DNA of 64,000 nucleotides, taken from NCBI RefSeq assembly GCF_001939115.1, contig NZ_MQTZ01000045.1, forward strand, positions 53,188-117,187. Reading direction: 5' to 3'. Below the pieces are notes generated by a model. The model was not told the DNA's origin and ran no database searches. It saw only the letters and a list, made by a program, of their open reading frames with translations. The stretch comes from Leptolyngbya sp. 'hensonii' (lineage in GTDB: Bacteria; Cyanobacteriota; Cyanobacteriia; GCF-001939115). The translations under genes were made by a program, and so were the position numbers. Below, piece after piece: positions 23,165 through 36,446 of the stretch (position 1 is the stretch's first letter; the number at the start of each line of letters is the position of its first letter).

Positions 23165-25696
23165 TCAGATTTTCAGTCCAGCCGTAGCCTGACTGGACTC
23201 CTGTAACTCAACCTTAACCGGCTGAACCTGCCAGATATCCCGGCAGTACTCCTCAATCGAGCGATCGGACGAGAACTTCCCAATCCGGGCCACATTCAGG
23301 ATGGACATCCGGGTCCACTGATCCTGATCTCGATAGGCCTGACTCACCCGGTCCTGGCAATCCACATAGGTCTGATAGTCCGCCAGCAGCAGGAATGGGT
23401 CGCGATATAAGAGAGAATCAACCAGCGGCTTGAACAGATGGGGGTCGCCGTGGGAGAAATGCCCAGCGCTAATCAGGTTAATCACCTCTCGCAGGGTTTC
23501 ATTGCTGTTGTAGTAATCCCAGGGATTGTATCCCCTGGCTTTCAGGGCAGCCACCTCATCTGCGGTCAGTCCAAACAAAAAGAAATTTTCAGCCCCCACC
23601 TCTTCACGGATTTCAACGTTGGCCCCATCCAGGGTGCCGATCGTCAGGGCTCCATTCATCGAAAACTTCATGTTGCCGGTCCCAGAGGCTTCCAGGCCCG
23701 CTGTCGAGATTTGCTCCGACAGTTCGGCTGCCGGGTAGACCCGCTGCCCCAGGGTAACGTTGTAGTCCGGCAGAAACACAACTTTAATCCGATCGCGCAC
23801 GTCCGGGTCGTTGTTGACCACCTCAGCCACCGAGTTAATCAGCTTAATGATCAGCTTGGCCATGTAGTAGCCCGGTGCAGCCTTCCCTCCAAAAATAAAG
23901 GTGTGGGGGGTAACCTCAAGGTTGGGATTCTGCTTGATCCGGTGATACAGGGTAATAATATTGAGAACGTTTAAGTGCTGTCGCTTGTACTCATGAATCC
24001 GCTTCACCTGGATATCAAACAGGGAGTCTGGATTGACCACAGTACCCGTTTGTTTATGGATATAGGCAGCCAGATCGGCTTTAATATCTCGCTTGATTTG
24101 CCGCCAGGACTGCCGGAACCCGACATCCTCGATCAGCCCTTCCAATTGCCGGAGTTCACTCAGATGCCGAATCCAGGTATCCCCGATTTTTTCCGTAATC
24201 AGTCGGGTCAACCGGGGATTGCTGAGGGCAATCCAGCGCCGAGGGGTGACGCCATTGGTCTTGTTACTGAATTTTTCGGGATTGAGTTCGTAAAAGTCCC
24301 GCAGGACTGTTTCCTTCAACAACTCACTATGCAGGGCTGCAACCCCGTTAATAGCATGGCTGCCGACACAGGCCAGGTTTGCCATGCGGACATATTTCTC
24401 CCCATTTTCGTCAATCAGGGAGAGGCGAGACACTTTACTCGTGTCATAGGGATATTTCAACCGCACCAGATCCAGGAACCGACGATTAATTTCGTAGATG
24501 ATCTCCAGGTGACGGGGCAGCAGGCTCCCAAATAGTTTCAGGGACCATTTTTCCAGGGCTTCCGGTAGTAGGGTGTGATTGGTGTAGCCGAAAGCTTTTT
24601 GGGTGATCTCCCAGGCTTTATCCCACTCCAGGGTGTACTCATCCACCAGCAATCGCATCATTTCAGCAACACCGATCGCCGGGTGGGTGTCATTCAATTG
24701 CACAGCAAATTTCTCGTGAAACCGATCGGGAGACAGATTTTGCCGACTCATGATCCGGAGCATATCCTGCAGAGAACAGGAGACAAAGAAAGCCTGCTGC
24801 ATCAGGCGCAGTTGTTTCCCCTGAATCTGTTCATCGTTGGGATAGAGCACCTTCGTCAGGTTTTCCGAAACCACTTTGTCCTCAACCGCACCGTAGTAAT
24901 CTCCCCGATTGAAGGATTCAAAATCGAAGGATTCAGCCGCTTCGGCTTTCCAGAGGCGCAGGGTATTAGCTGTGTTGACCCGATACCCCAAGATAGGGGT
25001 GTCATAGGGAACCCCAACCACAACCTGGGCGGGAATCCAGCGCACCCGATAGCGCCCCTGATCATCGGTGTAGGCTTCCGTATGCCCCCCAAACTTCACT
25101 TCCAGAGCCCAATCCGGGCGGGCAATCTCCCAGGGATTCCCATACCGCAGCCATTTATCTGTGATCTCAACCTGCCAACCTTCGCGGATGATCTGGTCAA
25201 AAATCCCAAACTCATAGCGAATCCCATATCCCAGAGCCGGAATTTCCAGGTTAGCCAGGGAATCGATGTAGCAAGCGGCTAACCGCCCCAGTCCCCCATT
25301 GCCCAGGCCGGGTTCCTCTTCCTGCTGAATTAGTTGTTCCAGATCCAGGCCCAACTCCTCGATCGCCTGCTTGATCTGATCATAGATCCCCAGGTTAATC
25401 AGGTTATTGGCCAGGTGAGGCCCCATAAGAAATTCTGCGGACAGATAGGCCACAGTACGAGATCCATTGGTTGTATAGAGCGCAGCAGTACTGAGCCAAC
25501 GCTGCAACATCCGATCCCGTACCGTATAAGCCAGAGCCATATAGTAATCATTCTGGGTCGCGATCACTGGAAACTTGCCCTGAATGTAGAACAGGTTGTC
25601 CAGAAAAGCGCGTTTGAGGGTTTCAATACTCAGACCAGTGCGATCGTCTTCAACCCGAATGGTTTCCAGATGGGAGGCTTCTACAGGTGGGTTCAT
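23165..25696 (-). CDS. glgP: Glycogen/alpha-glucan phosphorylase
   Basis: Releases glucose-1-phosphate from glycogen using phosphate; PLP-dependent. 843 residues, the standard length. The PLP-lysine signature EASGTGNMKFSMNGALTIG is intact and LGNGGLGRLAACYIDS is present in the N-terminal half. The gene runs toward the histidine phosphatase and is preceded on the same strand by pgm (141 bases between them), so glucose-1-phosphate release and its conversion to glucose-6-phosphate are encoded together. Confidence 0.97.
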   Translation of the reverse strand: MNPPVEASHLETIRVEDDRTGLSIETLKRAFLDNLFYIQGKFPVIATQNDYYMALAYTVRDRMLQRWLSTAALYTTNGSRTVAYLSAEFLMGPHLANNLINLGIYDQIKQAIEELGLDLEQLIQQEEEPGLGNGGLGRLAACYIDSLANLEIPALGYGIRYEFGIFDQIIREGWQVEITDKWLRYGNPWEIARPDWALEVKFGGHTEAYTDDQGRYRVRWIPAQVVVGVPYDTPILGYRVNTANTLRLWKAEAAESFDFESFNRGDYYGAVEDKVVSENLTKVLYPNDEQIQGKQLRLMQQAFFVSCSLQDMLRIMSRQNLSPDRFHEKFAVQLNDTHPAIGVAEMMRLLVDEYTLEWDKAWEITQKAFGYTNHTLLPEALEKWSLKLFGSLLPRHLEIIYEINRRFLDLVRLKYPYDTSKVSRLSLIDENGEKYVRMANLACVGSHAINGVAALHSELLKETVLRDFYELNPEKFSNKTNGVTPRRWIALSNPRLTRLITEKIGDTWIRHLSELRQLEGLIEDVGFRQSWRQIKRDIKADLAAYIHKQTGTVVNPDSLFDIQVKRIHEYKRQHLNVLNIITLYHRIKQNPNLEVTPHTFIFGGKAAPGYYMAKLIIKLINSVAEVVNNDPDVRDRIKVVFLPDYNVTLGQRVYPAAELSEQISTAGLEASGTGNMKFSMNGALTIGTLDGANVEIREEVGAENFFLFGLTADEVAALKARGYNPWDYYNSNETLREVINLISAGHFSHGDPHLFKPLVDSLLYRDPFLLLADYQTYVDCQDRVSQAYRDQDQWTRMSILNVARIGKFSSDRSIEEYCRDIWQVQPVKVELQESSQATAGLKI

Positions 25697-25837
25697 AGAG
25701 TTCTACCGGGTACGGTTGCCACAAGATGATACGCGGGATGTGTGAGGGCACATTGTGATTTTGGAAACAGTCGCCTTTGAGACCGTTGCCTCCAACCAGA
25801 GTCCCTGCCAGAGTCCGCCGCCCTATCCTGCCCCGGA

Positions 25838-27580
<1,743 letters not shown>

Positions 27581-29524
27581 TCAGTCGCTGGTCTGGGCAG
27601 GATGGAAGTAATCGTAAATTTGCTGGGCCAATCGGGGACCAATACCAGGAACTTCAGCAATCTGCTGGGGAGAGGCTTCTCGCAGATAATCGATCGATCG
27701 AAAATGCCCCAGCAACACCTTCTGGCGATGATGCCCCAGACCGGGGATCTCGGCCAAACGGGAGCGCCGCATCCGATCGGTGCGCTGCTGGCGGTGGAAA
27801 CTGACCGCAAAGCGGTGGGCCTCATCCCGCAGCCGTCGGAGCAACTGCACCCCTGGTTGTTCTGGGTCCGACTGCAGGGGGAAAGATGCTCCAGGTAGAA
27901 AGATTTCTTCCCGTCGCTTGGCCAGACTGACCACCTTGACCTCTTCCAGCAGGTTCATCTGCCGAAGGGCATTCACCACCGCTGAGAGTTGCCCCTTGCC
28001 CCCGTCAATCATGATCAGATCGGGCCAGTCGGCATTCAGTGCAGCCCGAGCAGTGATGGGATCCGAACTCCGAGCCTTGCCATGACCTGCTGTCCAATTT
28101 TCTTCATCCGCCTTGGCATATTTACGAAATCGCCGTTGAATCACTTCGGCCATGCTGGCAAAGTCATCGGAATGACCGGAAGTGACCGTAGGGGTTTTGA
28201 TCTTGTAGTGGCGGTAATGTTGCTTGGCTGGCAGGCCATCGACAAACACCACCTGGGAGGCCACCGCATCCGATCCCTGGATATGGGAGATGTCATAGCC
28301 CTCGATCCGGTGGGGCAGATCGGGCAGATCCAACAGGGTGGCCAGGTCGAGCATGGCCTGGGCGTTGCGATCGGCAAACTTCTGATTCCGAGCCAGTTCA
28401 TACCCGGCATTCCGCTCCACCATTTCGATCAGGTCCGCTTTGACCTGCCGCTGGGGTGTCAGGATCGTCACCTTGCGCCCCTTCGTCTGGCTCAAGAAGT
28501 CCGCCAGCAGATCACTTTCCGGTAGATCATGCTGCACCAGAATCTCTGCTGGAATTTCTACCGGATCAACAAGGGGATAATGTTCTTCTAAAACTCGTTG
28601 CAGAATGGCCCCCGGTGTTCCCGATTGGGCGTCGGCCACAAAACCCAGACGCCCCACCAGCCTGCCTGCCCGAATCTGAAAAAGCTGAATGCAGGCATGC
28701 TGGTCATCGGCAGCCAGGGCGATCGCATCCCGAGACACCGTATCATCTGGCAAAGACACCTTCTGATCGGCGGCCAGGGATTTCAAGCCAATGATCTGGT
28801 CTCGAATTCGGGCTGCCTGCTCAAACAGCAACGCCTCGGCAGCCTGTTCCATCTGGCCCGTGAGAATCTCTTCCAGCTCACGGGTGCGTCCCTGGAAAAC
28901 CATCGCCACTTTTTGCACCGTCTTCCGATAGTCTTCTGAAGTCACCAGTTGCTGGCAGACACCAGGGCAGCGACCAATGTCGTAGTTCAGGCAGGGCCGA
29001 TCCTTAAACAGGGGTTGGGGACGCTGGCGCAGAGGAAAGATCCGTTTTACCAGGTGCAGCGTGCGCCGTAACAGCCCCACATCCACATAGGGTCCATAGT
29101 ATCGATCCTTTTCCCGGCCCAATTGCCGCCGCCGGGTAATGAAAATGCGGGGATAGGCTTCTGACCAGGTGATGCAAAGATAGGGATATTTCTTGTCATC
29201 CTTCAACAGCACATTGAAGTGCGGCTGATGCTGCTTAACTAGATTGGCTTCCAGGGCCAGGGCTTCTGACTCTGTATCCGTGACAATAAATTCAATGTCT
29301 GCGACCTGACGGACCATCAGTTCCATTCGAGGATTGAGACTTTGGGGATCTCGAAAATAGGATCGAACCCGCGATCGCAATTTCTTGGATTTGCCGATGT
29401 AAAGAATGTGGTCGTCTGCATCTCGCATGAGATAGACACCGGGTTCGGTGGGAATCTCACGTAACCGGCTTTCCAGGCGTTCTGGATCTTTAATCAGGGG
29501 AGTTGCTTTCGAAGATAAGGCCAC
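27581..29524 (-). CDS. uvrC: Excinuclease ABC subunit C
   Basis: Makes the dual incisions in nucleotide excision repair with UvrB. The N-terminal GIY-YIG nuclease reads [25 protein letters not shown], a Cys-rich patch follows ([13 protein letters not shown]), then a UVR motif near 200-235, the RNase H-like second nuclease ([14 protein letters not shown] and [11 protein letters not shown]) and a C-terminal helix-hairpin-helix pair ([16 protein letters not shown] and [16 protein letters not shown]). 647 residues, full length. Monocistronic as far as can be seen. Confidence 0.97.
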   Translation of the reverse strand: MALSSKATPLIKDPERLESRLREIPTEPGVYLMRDADDHILYIGKSKKLRSRVRSYFRDPQSLNPRMELMVRQVADIEFIVTDTESEALALEANLVKQHQPHFNVLLKDDKKYPYLCITWSEAYPRIFITRRRQLGREKDRYYGPYVDVGLLRRTLHLVKRIFPLRQRPQPLFKDRPCLNYDIGRCPGVCQQLVTSEDYRKTVQKVAMVFQGRTRELEEILTGQMEQAAEALLFEQAARIRDQIIGLKSLAADQKVSLPDDTVSRDAIALAADDQHACIQLFQIRAGRLVGRLGFVADAQSGTPGAILQRVLEEHYPLVDPVEIPAEILVQHDLPESDLLADFLSQTKGRKVTILTPQRQVKADLIEMVERNAGYELARNQKFADRNAQAMLDLATLLDLPDLPHRIEGYDISHIQGSDAVASQVVFVDGLPAKQHYRHYKIKTPTVTSGHSDDFASMAEVIQRRFRKYAKADEENWTAGHGKARSSDPITARAALNADWPDLIMIDGGKGQLSAVVNALRQMNLLEEVKVVSLAKRREEIFLPGASFPLQSDPEQPGVQLLRRLRDEAHRFAVSFHRQQRTDRMRRSRLAEIPGLGHHRQKVLLGHFRSIDYLREASPQQIAEVPGIGPRLAQQIYDYFHPAQTSD

Positions 29525-29958
29525 AAATGAGAACAGGTAAATTCATGTAAATTCATGGTCAAAAGAGTAAGGTCGATCGTCGCCAAACTCTACATCCATT
29601 ATGCAAACACCCTGAAGCTCTCAGTGGGGTCACAGAAATTTTTAAGACTTAATCATAATTTTTCTACTTCTAATCCATGTTTTCAAGGAAATTTAGATTG
29701 ATTGAGCCCTCCATTCAGTTCTCCCTTTGTATCTTTTTTGGGAACTATGTATAAAGTTTGGATAAAAACCCTCTGAGTCCTATAAAAATTTAACGAATAA
29801 ACCCCGTCGTCTCCTGACTCAAGGATTAAAGCGAGGGAGTTTAAACAGAAGTAGAAGATACCATGAAGTATCATTTTTGACTGGCATTTTATCCGTAAGC
29901 CGTCTATTAATGAGAGTAGATCCTTAAATATCGCCTACCGCTAATCCATGTTCAAAAT
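29525..29958. other. Intergenic region, AT-rich, no gene seen
   Basis: A spacer visibly poorer in GC than its surroundings. CTAATCCATGTT occurs twice (near 29671 and 29942) and AAATTCATG is tandemly doubled near 29538. No tRNA, hairpin terminator or convincing coding frame was found. It should contain the uvrC promoter on the minus strand and the promoter of the small gene at 29959. Confidence 0.5.
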
Positions 29959-30144
29959 ATGAATCTTGAAGAGTTTGAGCAGCAATCACAAGAAGCTGTC
30001 GAAAAAGCCTTGAATGAACTTCAGACTGCAACTCTGCTTCTGGCAGAGCTGGAAAATCAGGTCGCAGCGGCGGGGAATTCAGTGAGGAGCCTCAGCCAAC
30101 TCATCGAAGCGCTCATTCGTCAGTCATCATCCGATCGAGAGTAG
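29959..30144 (+). CDS. Small hypothetical coiled-coil protein
   Basis: 61 residues, acidic and Ala/Leu/Glu-rich, predicted to be almost wholly helical (FEQQSQEAVEKALNELQTAT onward). No known motif. It lies in an otherwise gene-free spacer and ends 15 bases before the stop of a convergent response regulator. There is no clear Shine-Dalgarno, so translation is unproven; the amino-acid composition favours a real protein over a chance frame. Confidence 0.4.
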   Translation: MNLEEFEQQSQEAVEKALNELQTATLLLAELENQVAAAGNSVRSLSQLIEALIRQSSSDRE

Positions 30145-30158
30145 TATCAATGGGTTAC

Positions 30159-30557
30159 TCAAGTCTTCAATTCGCTCACAATGGTTTGTCTGAGTAAACC
30201 CAGATTAATGGGTTTAACGAAGTAGTGCCTGACTCCTAGATCAATTGCTCGTTTCTGATCTGCTTGAAAAGCTAGCGCTGAAACTACAATAACAGGAACC
30301 TGGAACTCTTCTCTGACTTGTTGCATTTGTTCCAGCAGGGTGTATCCATCTATATCTTTTAACTTTAAATCTAGAATAATCAGGTGGGGTTGAAACTTTT
30401 CTATCAAAGAAAAAAAGCCTTTACCTTCTGATAAGCTCAGAACGTCAAAGCCACAATAAATTAAATAATCACTCAAAAGTCGTCGGTTGATTTCATTGTC
30501 TTCAACTAGTAGGATACGTGCTTTTAGAGCAACGTCTGAAGGCTTTTCCTCCATCAT
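30159..30557 (-). CDS. Single-domain response regulator (CheY-like)
   Basis: 132 residues forming one receiver domain: acidic pair in LLVEDNE, phospho-acceptor Asp in IILDLKLKD, conserved Ser in VVSALAF and Lys in YFVKPIN. No output domain, so it must act by protein-protein contact or in a phosphorelay. No kinase is adjacent. Confidence 0.9.
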   Translation of the reverse strand: MMEEKPSDVALKARILLVEDNEINRRLLSDYLIYCGFDVLSLSEGKGFFSLIEKFQPHLIILDLKLKDIDGYTLLEQMQQVREEFQVPVIVVSALAFQADQKRAIDLGVRHYFVKPINLGLLRQTIVSELKT

Positions 30558-30834
30558 TATTTCTCATCTGCTCGTTGTACTTGAGAAGCTCCAAAGCGAT
30601 TCCAGAAAGAAATCAAGAAAATTGAAACGATCGAGCAAATCATTGTCATTTCTTCCGGCTGATCTGCTTCTGAAAAGACTGTGATACCAGTTATAACACT
30701 GGGGTTCATCCCAATTCAAATCCTGTTGCTTGCAGAGGCTGTCTTAAACAAAAGCGGTCAGTTCTGTTTTGAGAGAAAGGGCATGCCTTTCCCTGGCGAG
30801 ATGCCCCTGGTAACACCAGGAAACTTGAGTCTGT

Positions 30835-32358
30835 CTAACAGGATTGCAGCCGAGCCATTACCTTGACCAGATCATCGATCGCCTGTCGCAATTCCCTAAC
30901 GGGTAATGGACTTTGATTCACGATAAGACTAAATGCCAGGGGTTGAAAATCAGGGTTAGACAAATAGCCTGCCAGGGCAACAACACCCGTCATTGTACCG
31001 GGCTTTGCCTGCACAATGGTCTGGACCGGTAAATCTTCAAAGCGTCTTTGCAAAGAACCAGCCGTCGCGGTGGTAGGCAGGGAAGCCCGGTAGGCTGAGA
31101 CTGATGCCATGGCCTGGAGCGTTTGGACCAGAGCCTCGGGGCTGGCCAGGCTATGGCGGGACAATCCTGACCCATCAGCCAGGTCATAGCCAGATGGATT
31201 GACTCCCAAGCGGGTCAGGGTTGTTTTCATCCGCTGCAGGCCGATCGAGAGACTGGAATCCTCAGGATTGTCAACTGTTCCCAGGGTGCGTAGGATGGCC
31301 TCTGCATAGAGGTTATTGCTGGTCTGGTTAATTTCTTGAATCAGCGCCATCAGGGGGGGAGACTCGATCGCCCCAACTTCTTGCTGTTTCCCAGGTTCGA
31401 CTGTCCGATCCAGACTTGCCTGCCGCACCTGAATCTGCTGTGCTACCAAGGCTTTCTGAAACTGCTTCAGGAAGACTTCTGCTGGATCCAGAACCGCAAC
31501 GGCGGCAGAGTCAGGAGCAGATCCAACCCGCAACTGCCCCCTGACCCGCAGAATGGGCCGACGCACATCCCGACCCACCTCAACAAATTCGGGTTCTGAC
31601 GGGCCTACGGTGATGGATGTATTCTCAATAGTCCAGCCGATCGCAGCTTCCGCATCCTCCCACTTCACCTGCAGGGGTTGCCCGACAGCCTGGGGAAATA
31701 ATTCCAGCCCGATCGCGTTCTGATTCAGAATCAGGCTATTGACGGGAGCTCCGTACCCCGATTGGATATCCTCCCATTCCCAATTGGGGTGAATCGGATC
31801 TCCCCGGAAGTAGCGATCGTCCGCCAGCAATCGATCTACCTGACGAATACCCTGCTGTTGAACCTGGTGAGCCAGTTCCTGCAGGTCTTTCCGGCTGAGG
31901 CTGGGATCTCCCCGACCCACCACCCGCAGGATGACCTGATCCGCCAGGTCCATGCGGTAAACAGAGGTGCGGATACGAAATTGTGGTCCGAGGGTCTGGA
32001 GGGCTGCTGCCGTGGTTAATAGCTTGGCTGTAGAAGCAGGAATAAAGTACTGCTGGGCGGAGCGGGCATACAGCGTCCGTCGAGCGGATGGGGCTGCTGC
32101 CAGGGTCTGGACCAGAATCCCCCAGTGGGCGCGGGCCAGGGAGGGCCGATCAATAATGGCCTCGATCGCTGCTCCCAAGCCCGCCGAGCACAGCCGTTGC
32201 GAGACTGGCTGGGCCATCATCGGAAGCCTGATCCATAAGATCAGCATCAGGACGGGCAGAAATCCCATTCTTCCCAGAGAAAACTGTGGGAGAATCCCTC
32301 TGGCCACTTGGCTCAGTGCCCTGGCCAACCGTTGCCTGCCTACAGCCGATTGCCACAT
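30835..32358 (-). CDS. dacB: D-alanyl-D-alanine carboxypeptidase/endopeptidase (PBP4 type)
   Basis: Periplasmic class C penicillin-binding protein that trims or cleaves peptidoglycan cross-links. The active-site SxxK is in [12 protein letters not shown], the SxN motif in TSNNLYAEA and the third motif appears as KPGT in QAKPGTMTG. An N-terminal hydrophobic segment ([15 protein letters not shown]) is the signal. The frame opens at 32358, inside the last codons of ilvB (19-base overlap). An alternative ATG at 32268, with GGGAAGA just before it, gives a signal peptide right at the N-terminus and may be the true start. Confidence 0.88.
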   Translation of the reverse strand: MWQSAVGRQRLARALSQVARGILPQFSLGRMGFLPVLMLILWIRLPMMAQPVSQRLCSAGLGAAIEAIIDRPSLARAHWGILVQTLAAAPSARRTLYARSAQQYFIPASTAKLLTTAAALQTLGPQFRIRTSVYRMDLADQVILRVVGRGDPSLSRKDLQELAHQVQQQGIRQVDRLLADDRYFRGDPIHPNWEWEDIQSGYGAPVNSLILNQNAIGLELFPQAVGQPLQVKWEDAEAAIGWTIENTSITVGPSEPEFVEVGRDVRRPILRVRGQLRVGSAPDSAAVAVLDPAEVFLKQFQKALVAQQIQVRQASLDRTVEPGKQQEVGAIESPPLMALIQEINQTSNNLYAEAILRTLGTVDNPEDSSLSIGLQRMKTTLTRLGVNPSGYDLADGSGLSRHSLASPEALVQTLQAMASVSAYRASLPTTATAGSLQRRFEDLPVQTIVQAKPGTMTGVVALAGYLSNPDFQPLAFSLIVNQSPLPVRELRQAIDDLVKVMARLQSC

Positions 32359-34178
32359 TCCGAACAGAACTTATGGGTGGCGACATTCTCTGCCCCACAA
32401 CTCTCACAGGTTTGGGTTTCCATAGCCCGTTCTAATTGTTTACGCTCTGGGATCCCAATCATCTGAGAGTTGGCTTTACCGGGAGCCACCATCGGGTAAC
32501 AGTTTTCGTCCCGCTTCACCCGCGCATCCACCAGCACCGGACCATCATGGGCCAGCATCTCTGCGATCGCAGCCGTCAACTCCTCCCGGTGCTGAATCAG
32601 CATGCCCTTGACCCCATAGGCATCTGCCAGCTTAACGAAGTCAGGCATGCCCACCTCCATGTTGGAGGAGGAGTAGCGCTCCTGATAGAAGGCTTCCTGC
32701 CACTGGCGCACCATCCCCTGCCAGCCATTGTTAATGATGATGGTTTTCACCTTAATGCCGTACTGGGCCAGGGTTCCCAATTCTTGCAGGTTCATCTGGA
32801 AGCTGGCATCTCCACTGATACAGATTACCTGCTCATCGGGCAGGGCCACCTTAGCCCCCATGGCTGCGGGTAAACCGTAGCCCATGGTTCCCAGGCCAGC
32901 ACTGGAGATCCAGCGACGGGGGCCATTCTTCAGGAACTGAGCTGCCCACATTTGGTGCTGGCCGACATCCGTAGTGTAGTAAGCCTGGGGAGCCTGCCGC
33001 CCCACTTCAGCAATGACTTCCTGGGGAGCCAAACTATCGGGATAGGTGGGGACTACCAGGGGGTAATCTTCTCGCCAGCGATTGATCCGGGCTAACCAGG
33101 GGGCCGTATAGTCAGGGGCTTGTTCCGCCTCCCCATCTTCCGCGCTGCGCCGCAGCAGATCGAGCAGGACATGGCGCACATCGCCCACGATCGGCACATC
33201 CGGCGTCCGGACTTTGGCCACCTCTGCCGGATCGATGTCAATGTGAATCACCCTGGCACGGGAGGCAAACTCATCCAGTTTTCCCGTAACCCGATCGTCG
33301 AATCGAGCCCCTACGGCAATCAGCAGATCACACTCACTGACGGCAAAGTTAGCATAGGCCGTACCGTGCATCCCCAACATGCCGACGGAGAGGGGATGGG
33401 TTTCATCAAAAACACCCTTACCCATCAGGGTCGTTGTGACTGGGATATTAAATTGCTCCGCCAGTTCCTTCACCTCCCCATGGGCTCCGGAGGCGATCGC
33501 CCCCCCGCCCACGTAAAGCAAGGGCTGACGAGCCTGACGGATCAGCTTCACAGCCTGGGCGATCTGGCGAGGATTACCCCGCACCGTTGGCTTGTAGCCC
33601 GGTAGTTTGACCGTACCGGGTTCTACCGGCTCATAGTCAAACTGCTCCAGCCCCACATCTTTGGGCACATCAATTAACACAGGACCGGGACGACCAGTGG
33701 CAGCAATATAAAAAGCTTCTGCGACAATGCGGGCCATGTCGCGAGGATCCCGCACCACATAGGAATGTTTGACAATGGGAAGGGTAATGCCGAAGATGTC
33801 GGTTTCCTGGAACGCATCACTGCCGATCGCAGGACGAGGCACCTGACCCGTGACAATAACCATGGGAATGGAATCCATGTGGGCTGTGGCAATTCCCGTG
33901 ACCAGGTTCGTTGCACCAGGACCAGAGGTGCCAAAGCAAACCCCAACCTGACCGGTGGCGCGGGCATAGGCATCGGCAGCATGGGCCGCACCCTGCTCAT
34001 GGCGAACCAGGATATGTTGAACATGCCCCGCTGCTTCAAAGCGATACAGTTCATCGTAAATGGGGAGAATGGCACCGCCCGGATATCCAAAAATATGCTT
34101 AACCCCATGGCGCTTCAGACTGTCCATTAACGCATAGGCACCAGTCACACGCTTAACAGCCACGCTCTGCAGTTGCAC
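32340..34178 (-). CDS. ilvB: Acetolactate synthase large subunit with a C-terminal zinc ribbon
   Basis: First common step of branched-chain amino acid synthesis: condenses pyruvate to acetolactate (or with 2-oxobutyrate). ThDP-dependent fold with [17 protein letters not shown], the catalytic Glu in [18 protein letters not shown] and the Mg/ThDP motif [12 protein letters not shown] through [15 protein letters not shown]-binding middle domain present. Normal sequence ends near ERKQLERAM; here about 20 residues follow with two paired cysteines, CESCG and CSECG, a short zinc ribbon. The regulatory small subunit (ilvH) is not in the window. The gene overlaps the dacB frame. Confidence 0.95.
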   Translation of the reverse strand: MQLQSVAVKRVTGAYALMDSLKRHGVKHIFGYPGGAILPIYDELYRFEAAGHVQHILVRHEQGAAHAADAYARATGQVGVCFGTSGPGATNLVTGIATAHMDSIPMVIVTGQVPRPAIGSDAFQETDIFGITLPIVKHSYVVRDPRDMARIVAEAFYIAATGRPGPVLIDVPKDVGLEQFDYEPVEPGTVKLPGYKPTVRGNPRQIAQAVKLIRQARQPLLYVGGGAIASGAHGEVKELAEQFNIPVTTTLMGKGVFDETHPLSVGMLGMHGTAYANFAVSECDLLIAVGARFDDRVTGKLDEFASRARVIHIDIDPAEVAKVRTPDVPIVGDVRHVLLDLLRRSAEDGEAEQAPDYTAPWLARINRWREDYPLVVPTYPDSLAPQEVIAEVGRQAPQAYYTTDVGQHQMWAAQFLKNGPRRWISSAGLGTMGYGLPAAMGAKVALPDEQVICISGDASFQMNLQELGTLAQYGIKVKTIIINNGWQGMVRQWQEAFYQERYSSSNMEVGMPDFVKLADAYGVKGMLIQHREELTAAIAEMLAHDGPVLVDARVKRDENCYPMVAPGKANSQMIGIPERKQLERAMETQTCESCGAENVATHKFCSECGNRL

Positions 34179-34333
34179 AGAAAACCTCTACCAGCAATCG
34201 AAGATGTACGCTTGGCTCTCTATTTGTATCTAATGATGCAATGAGCTTGAACTCTAGTCTAGGGCTTACTATTGATCCCTGTCGAGAAAATGTCAAAAGG
34301 CTTTGAATTAGTAAAGAAAGGTCAAGCAAAAGA

Positions 34334-35587
34334 CTAAAGCACATTCTCCAGAACCCGGCGGGTATTCTGCCAGGCCCAGACGCCGACAGCGGTGACAATC
34401 ATGCTCATACTGAGAAGAACCCAGCGCAGGCCGATCGCATCCGTCAGGGGACCCGCGATCGCCAGGGGCAAACTGAGGGCAATATTCACCACATTATTCT
34501 GAAATCCGAACACCTTACCCCGCATTGACTCCGGTGTTTGTTGCTGGATCAGAGTCTGCATCGGCACTCCGACCAAGGCAGCCCCGATGCCGAGTAAGCC
34601 ACTCAGACATAGCCCCAACCAAATATTGTCGGTGAAGGTAAACACCCCGAGGACAAAGGCCATACTGATAAACCCAATCAGCGGCAGGGGACGGTGGCGA
34701 AACCGGCTGCCCCAATGTCCCAAAATACCAGCCCCAAACACCATGCCCACCCCAGCTGCCGCCAGCAGAAACCCAAACTTAGTGGGTTCCAGGCCAATTT
34801 CCTCTGCCAACCCGATCGCCAGCACGGTCAGGGCGGCAAACACGGAATACAGAATCATCAATTGCAGCATGGCATTGCTGACCAACCGATCTTTGGCCAG
34901 GTATTTGAGTCCGGCCTTGAAATCCTTCCAGGGATGGACAGCCAATTGTTCCCGTTTAATATGGTGAGACTCAACCAGGGGCACCAGGTAAAGGACGATA
35001 CCGGCCAGGAGATAAAGCCCACCCACCAGAATTTCTGGACCTATGGCTCCCCATTTGCTAGCGAGCTGGAGCAACGGTTCTCCAATGGCAAACCCCACAA
35101 TCAGGGATCCCATCATCGTGGTGGTAAACAGGGCATTCGCCGTCATCAATCCTTCCGGACGCACCAGCAGTGGAATAGCAGCCTGCTCTGCTGGGGCAAA
35201 AAACTGCGTCAGAGTCGATTCCAGAAATGCGATCACCAGCAACACCGGAAACAGTTTTGGGAGAAATGGGATGGCGAGAATCAGGACTCCGCGCAACAGG
35301 TTAGAACCCGTCAGCACCTGCTTCTTATCAATGCGATCGACGAAGATACCAGCCGCTGAGCCAAACAGAATGGCTGGTAAGGTGTAAGCAATCATCAGGG
35401 CCGATCTGAGCGAGTTAACTGAGGTCACGCCCATCTGGTACTTTGTGAGCAAGGCAATCAGCAACACGAAAAAGACCTTATCCGCAACCTGAGACAGAAC
35501 CTGCCCAATCCAGAGGGCCATAAAAGGTCGGTTCCCCAGGAGAGCACGAAATCCATGGCTAGTTGGCGATGGGCTAGTTGGAAGCAT
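34334..35587 (-). CDS. MFS transporter
   Basis: 417 residues with about 12 membrane helices. It belongs to the major facilitator group with an early RIDKKQVL-type loop between helices 2 and 3 and a mid-protein hydrophilic loop (VESHHIKREQLAVHPWKDFKAGLKY in parts) before the second bundle. This resembles the Bcr/enterobactin-exporter-like (DHA3) branch; substrate unknown. It is downstream of and separate from ilvB's promoter region (155 bases). Confidence 0.88.
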   Translation of the reverse strand: MLPTSPSPTSHGFRALLGNRPFMALWIGQVLSQVADKVFFVLLIALLTKYQMGVTSVNSLRSALMIAYTLPAILFGSAAGIFVDRIDKKQVLTGSNLLRGVLILAIPFLPKLFPVLLVIAFLESTLTQFFAPAEQAAIPLLVRPEGLMTANALFTTTMMGSLIVGFAIGEPLLQLASKWGAIGPEILVGGLYLLAGIVLYLVPLVESHHIKREQLAVHPWKDFKAGLKYLAKDRLVSNAMLQLMILYSVFAALTVLAIGLAEEIGLEPTKFGFLLAAAGVGMVFGAGILGHWGSRFRHRPLPLIGFISMAFVLGVFTFTDNIWLGLCLSGLLGIGAALVGVPMQTLIQQQTPESMRGKVFGFQNNVVNIALSLPLAIAGPLTDAIGLRWVLLSMSMIVTAVGVWAWQNTRRVLENVL

Positions 35588-35705
35588 AGAGCTGAATGGG
35601 TTCCGTCACTGAACACTGAATAATGTTTGTTGGATACTCGCCTGTAACCAGTGAGACCCTTTAGATTAACCGTTCGGCAACCTCATTATGAAGGTTGCCC
35701 AGGCT

Positions 35706-36359
35706 TTATGGGATTGCTTCAGAAAAAGGCCGTGATTTCCCGTAACACTGTAACAAAGTGGTTAAAAACCGAACTGCCGTTGTGGGGCGAGTCAATGATG
35801 GTGTGAGCCAGGACGGTTCTGCCGGAAGCCGGTAACCTGTAACGGTATGGGGCGATCGCCACAGCGTCAGGTGCTCTGTCCCTGGTTCAGCATAGAAGCT
35901 GTCTCCTTGACCACCCAGGCAGAGAGAACTCCAGTGGGTAAACCCATCATGGCTGACCCGATGGATCGGAAACTGGCCAGCCAAAGGAACACCCCAACCA
36001 TCCAGGGCAATCAAGGCTGCGATCGTCCCTCCCTGGGATTGCCACATCTGGGCTGCCACGATCGCACCCACGACGCCAGCACTGAACCCGATGAACAGTA
36101 AGGGGTCTACCAGAACCTGAGGAGCTAATTGACGGTGGAGGAACTGGAAGAGATGGCACCCCGAGTAAGCTGGCATCTGATGGGCTGGATAAACCAGCAG
36201 ATGATCAGCAAGATCCAGACTGGACCCTGAAGCAGTCAGTTCCATCTCCAGAGCCTCTAAGAAGCTTTCTGTCAGGGTAGGGGAATGAACTCCCGGACAA
36301 ATAATGATTTTCAACCCGCCTCCTGTCGCCGATAGCAGTTGAATTGGAGATAGGGACAA
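35706..36359 (-). CDS. Alpha/beta-hydrolase-like protein
   Basis: 217 residues. Near the N-terminus is IIICPGVHSP, an oxyanion-type loop, and a nucleophile elbow lies at FIGFSAGVVGA (G-x-S-x-G) about residue 90. A late His in SPHTVTGY could complete a triad. No closer family is recognised; it is a cyanobacterial type of uncharacterised protein. Convergent with nothing, divergent from the ferrochelatase-like gene (87 bases between starts). Confidence 0.6.
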   Translation of the reverse strand: MSLSPIQLLSATGGGLKIIICPGVHSPTLTESFLEALEMELTASGSSLDLADHLLVYPAHQMPAYSGCHLFQFLHRQLAPQVLVDPLLFIGFSAGVVGAIVAAQMWQSQGGTIAALIALDGWGVPLAGQFPIHRVSHDGFTHWSSLCLGGQGDSFYAEPGTEHLTLWRSPHTVTGYRLPAEPSWLTPSLTRPTTAVRFLTTLLQCYGKSRPFSEAIP

Positions 36360-36446
36360 TATTCTTGTCCTGACTTACAGCCATATACCCCCAGGGGGGA
36401 TTCTAGGCTATAAAGAACTAAGGTGCACTGGGATATCAACTAGCCC

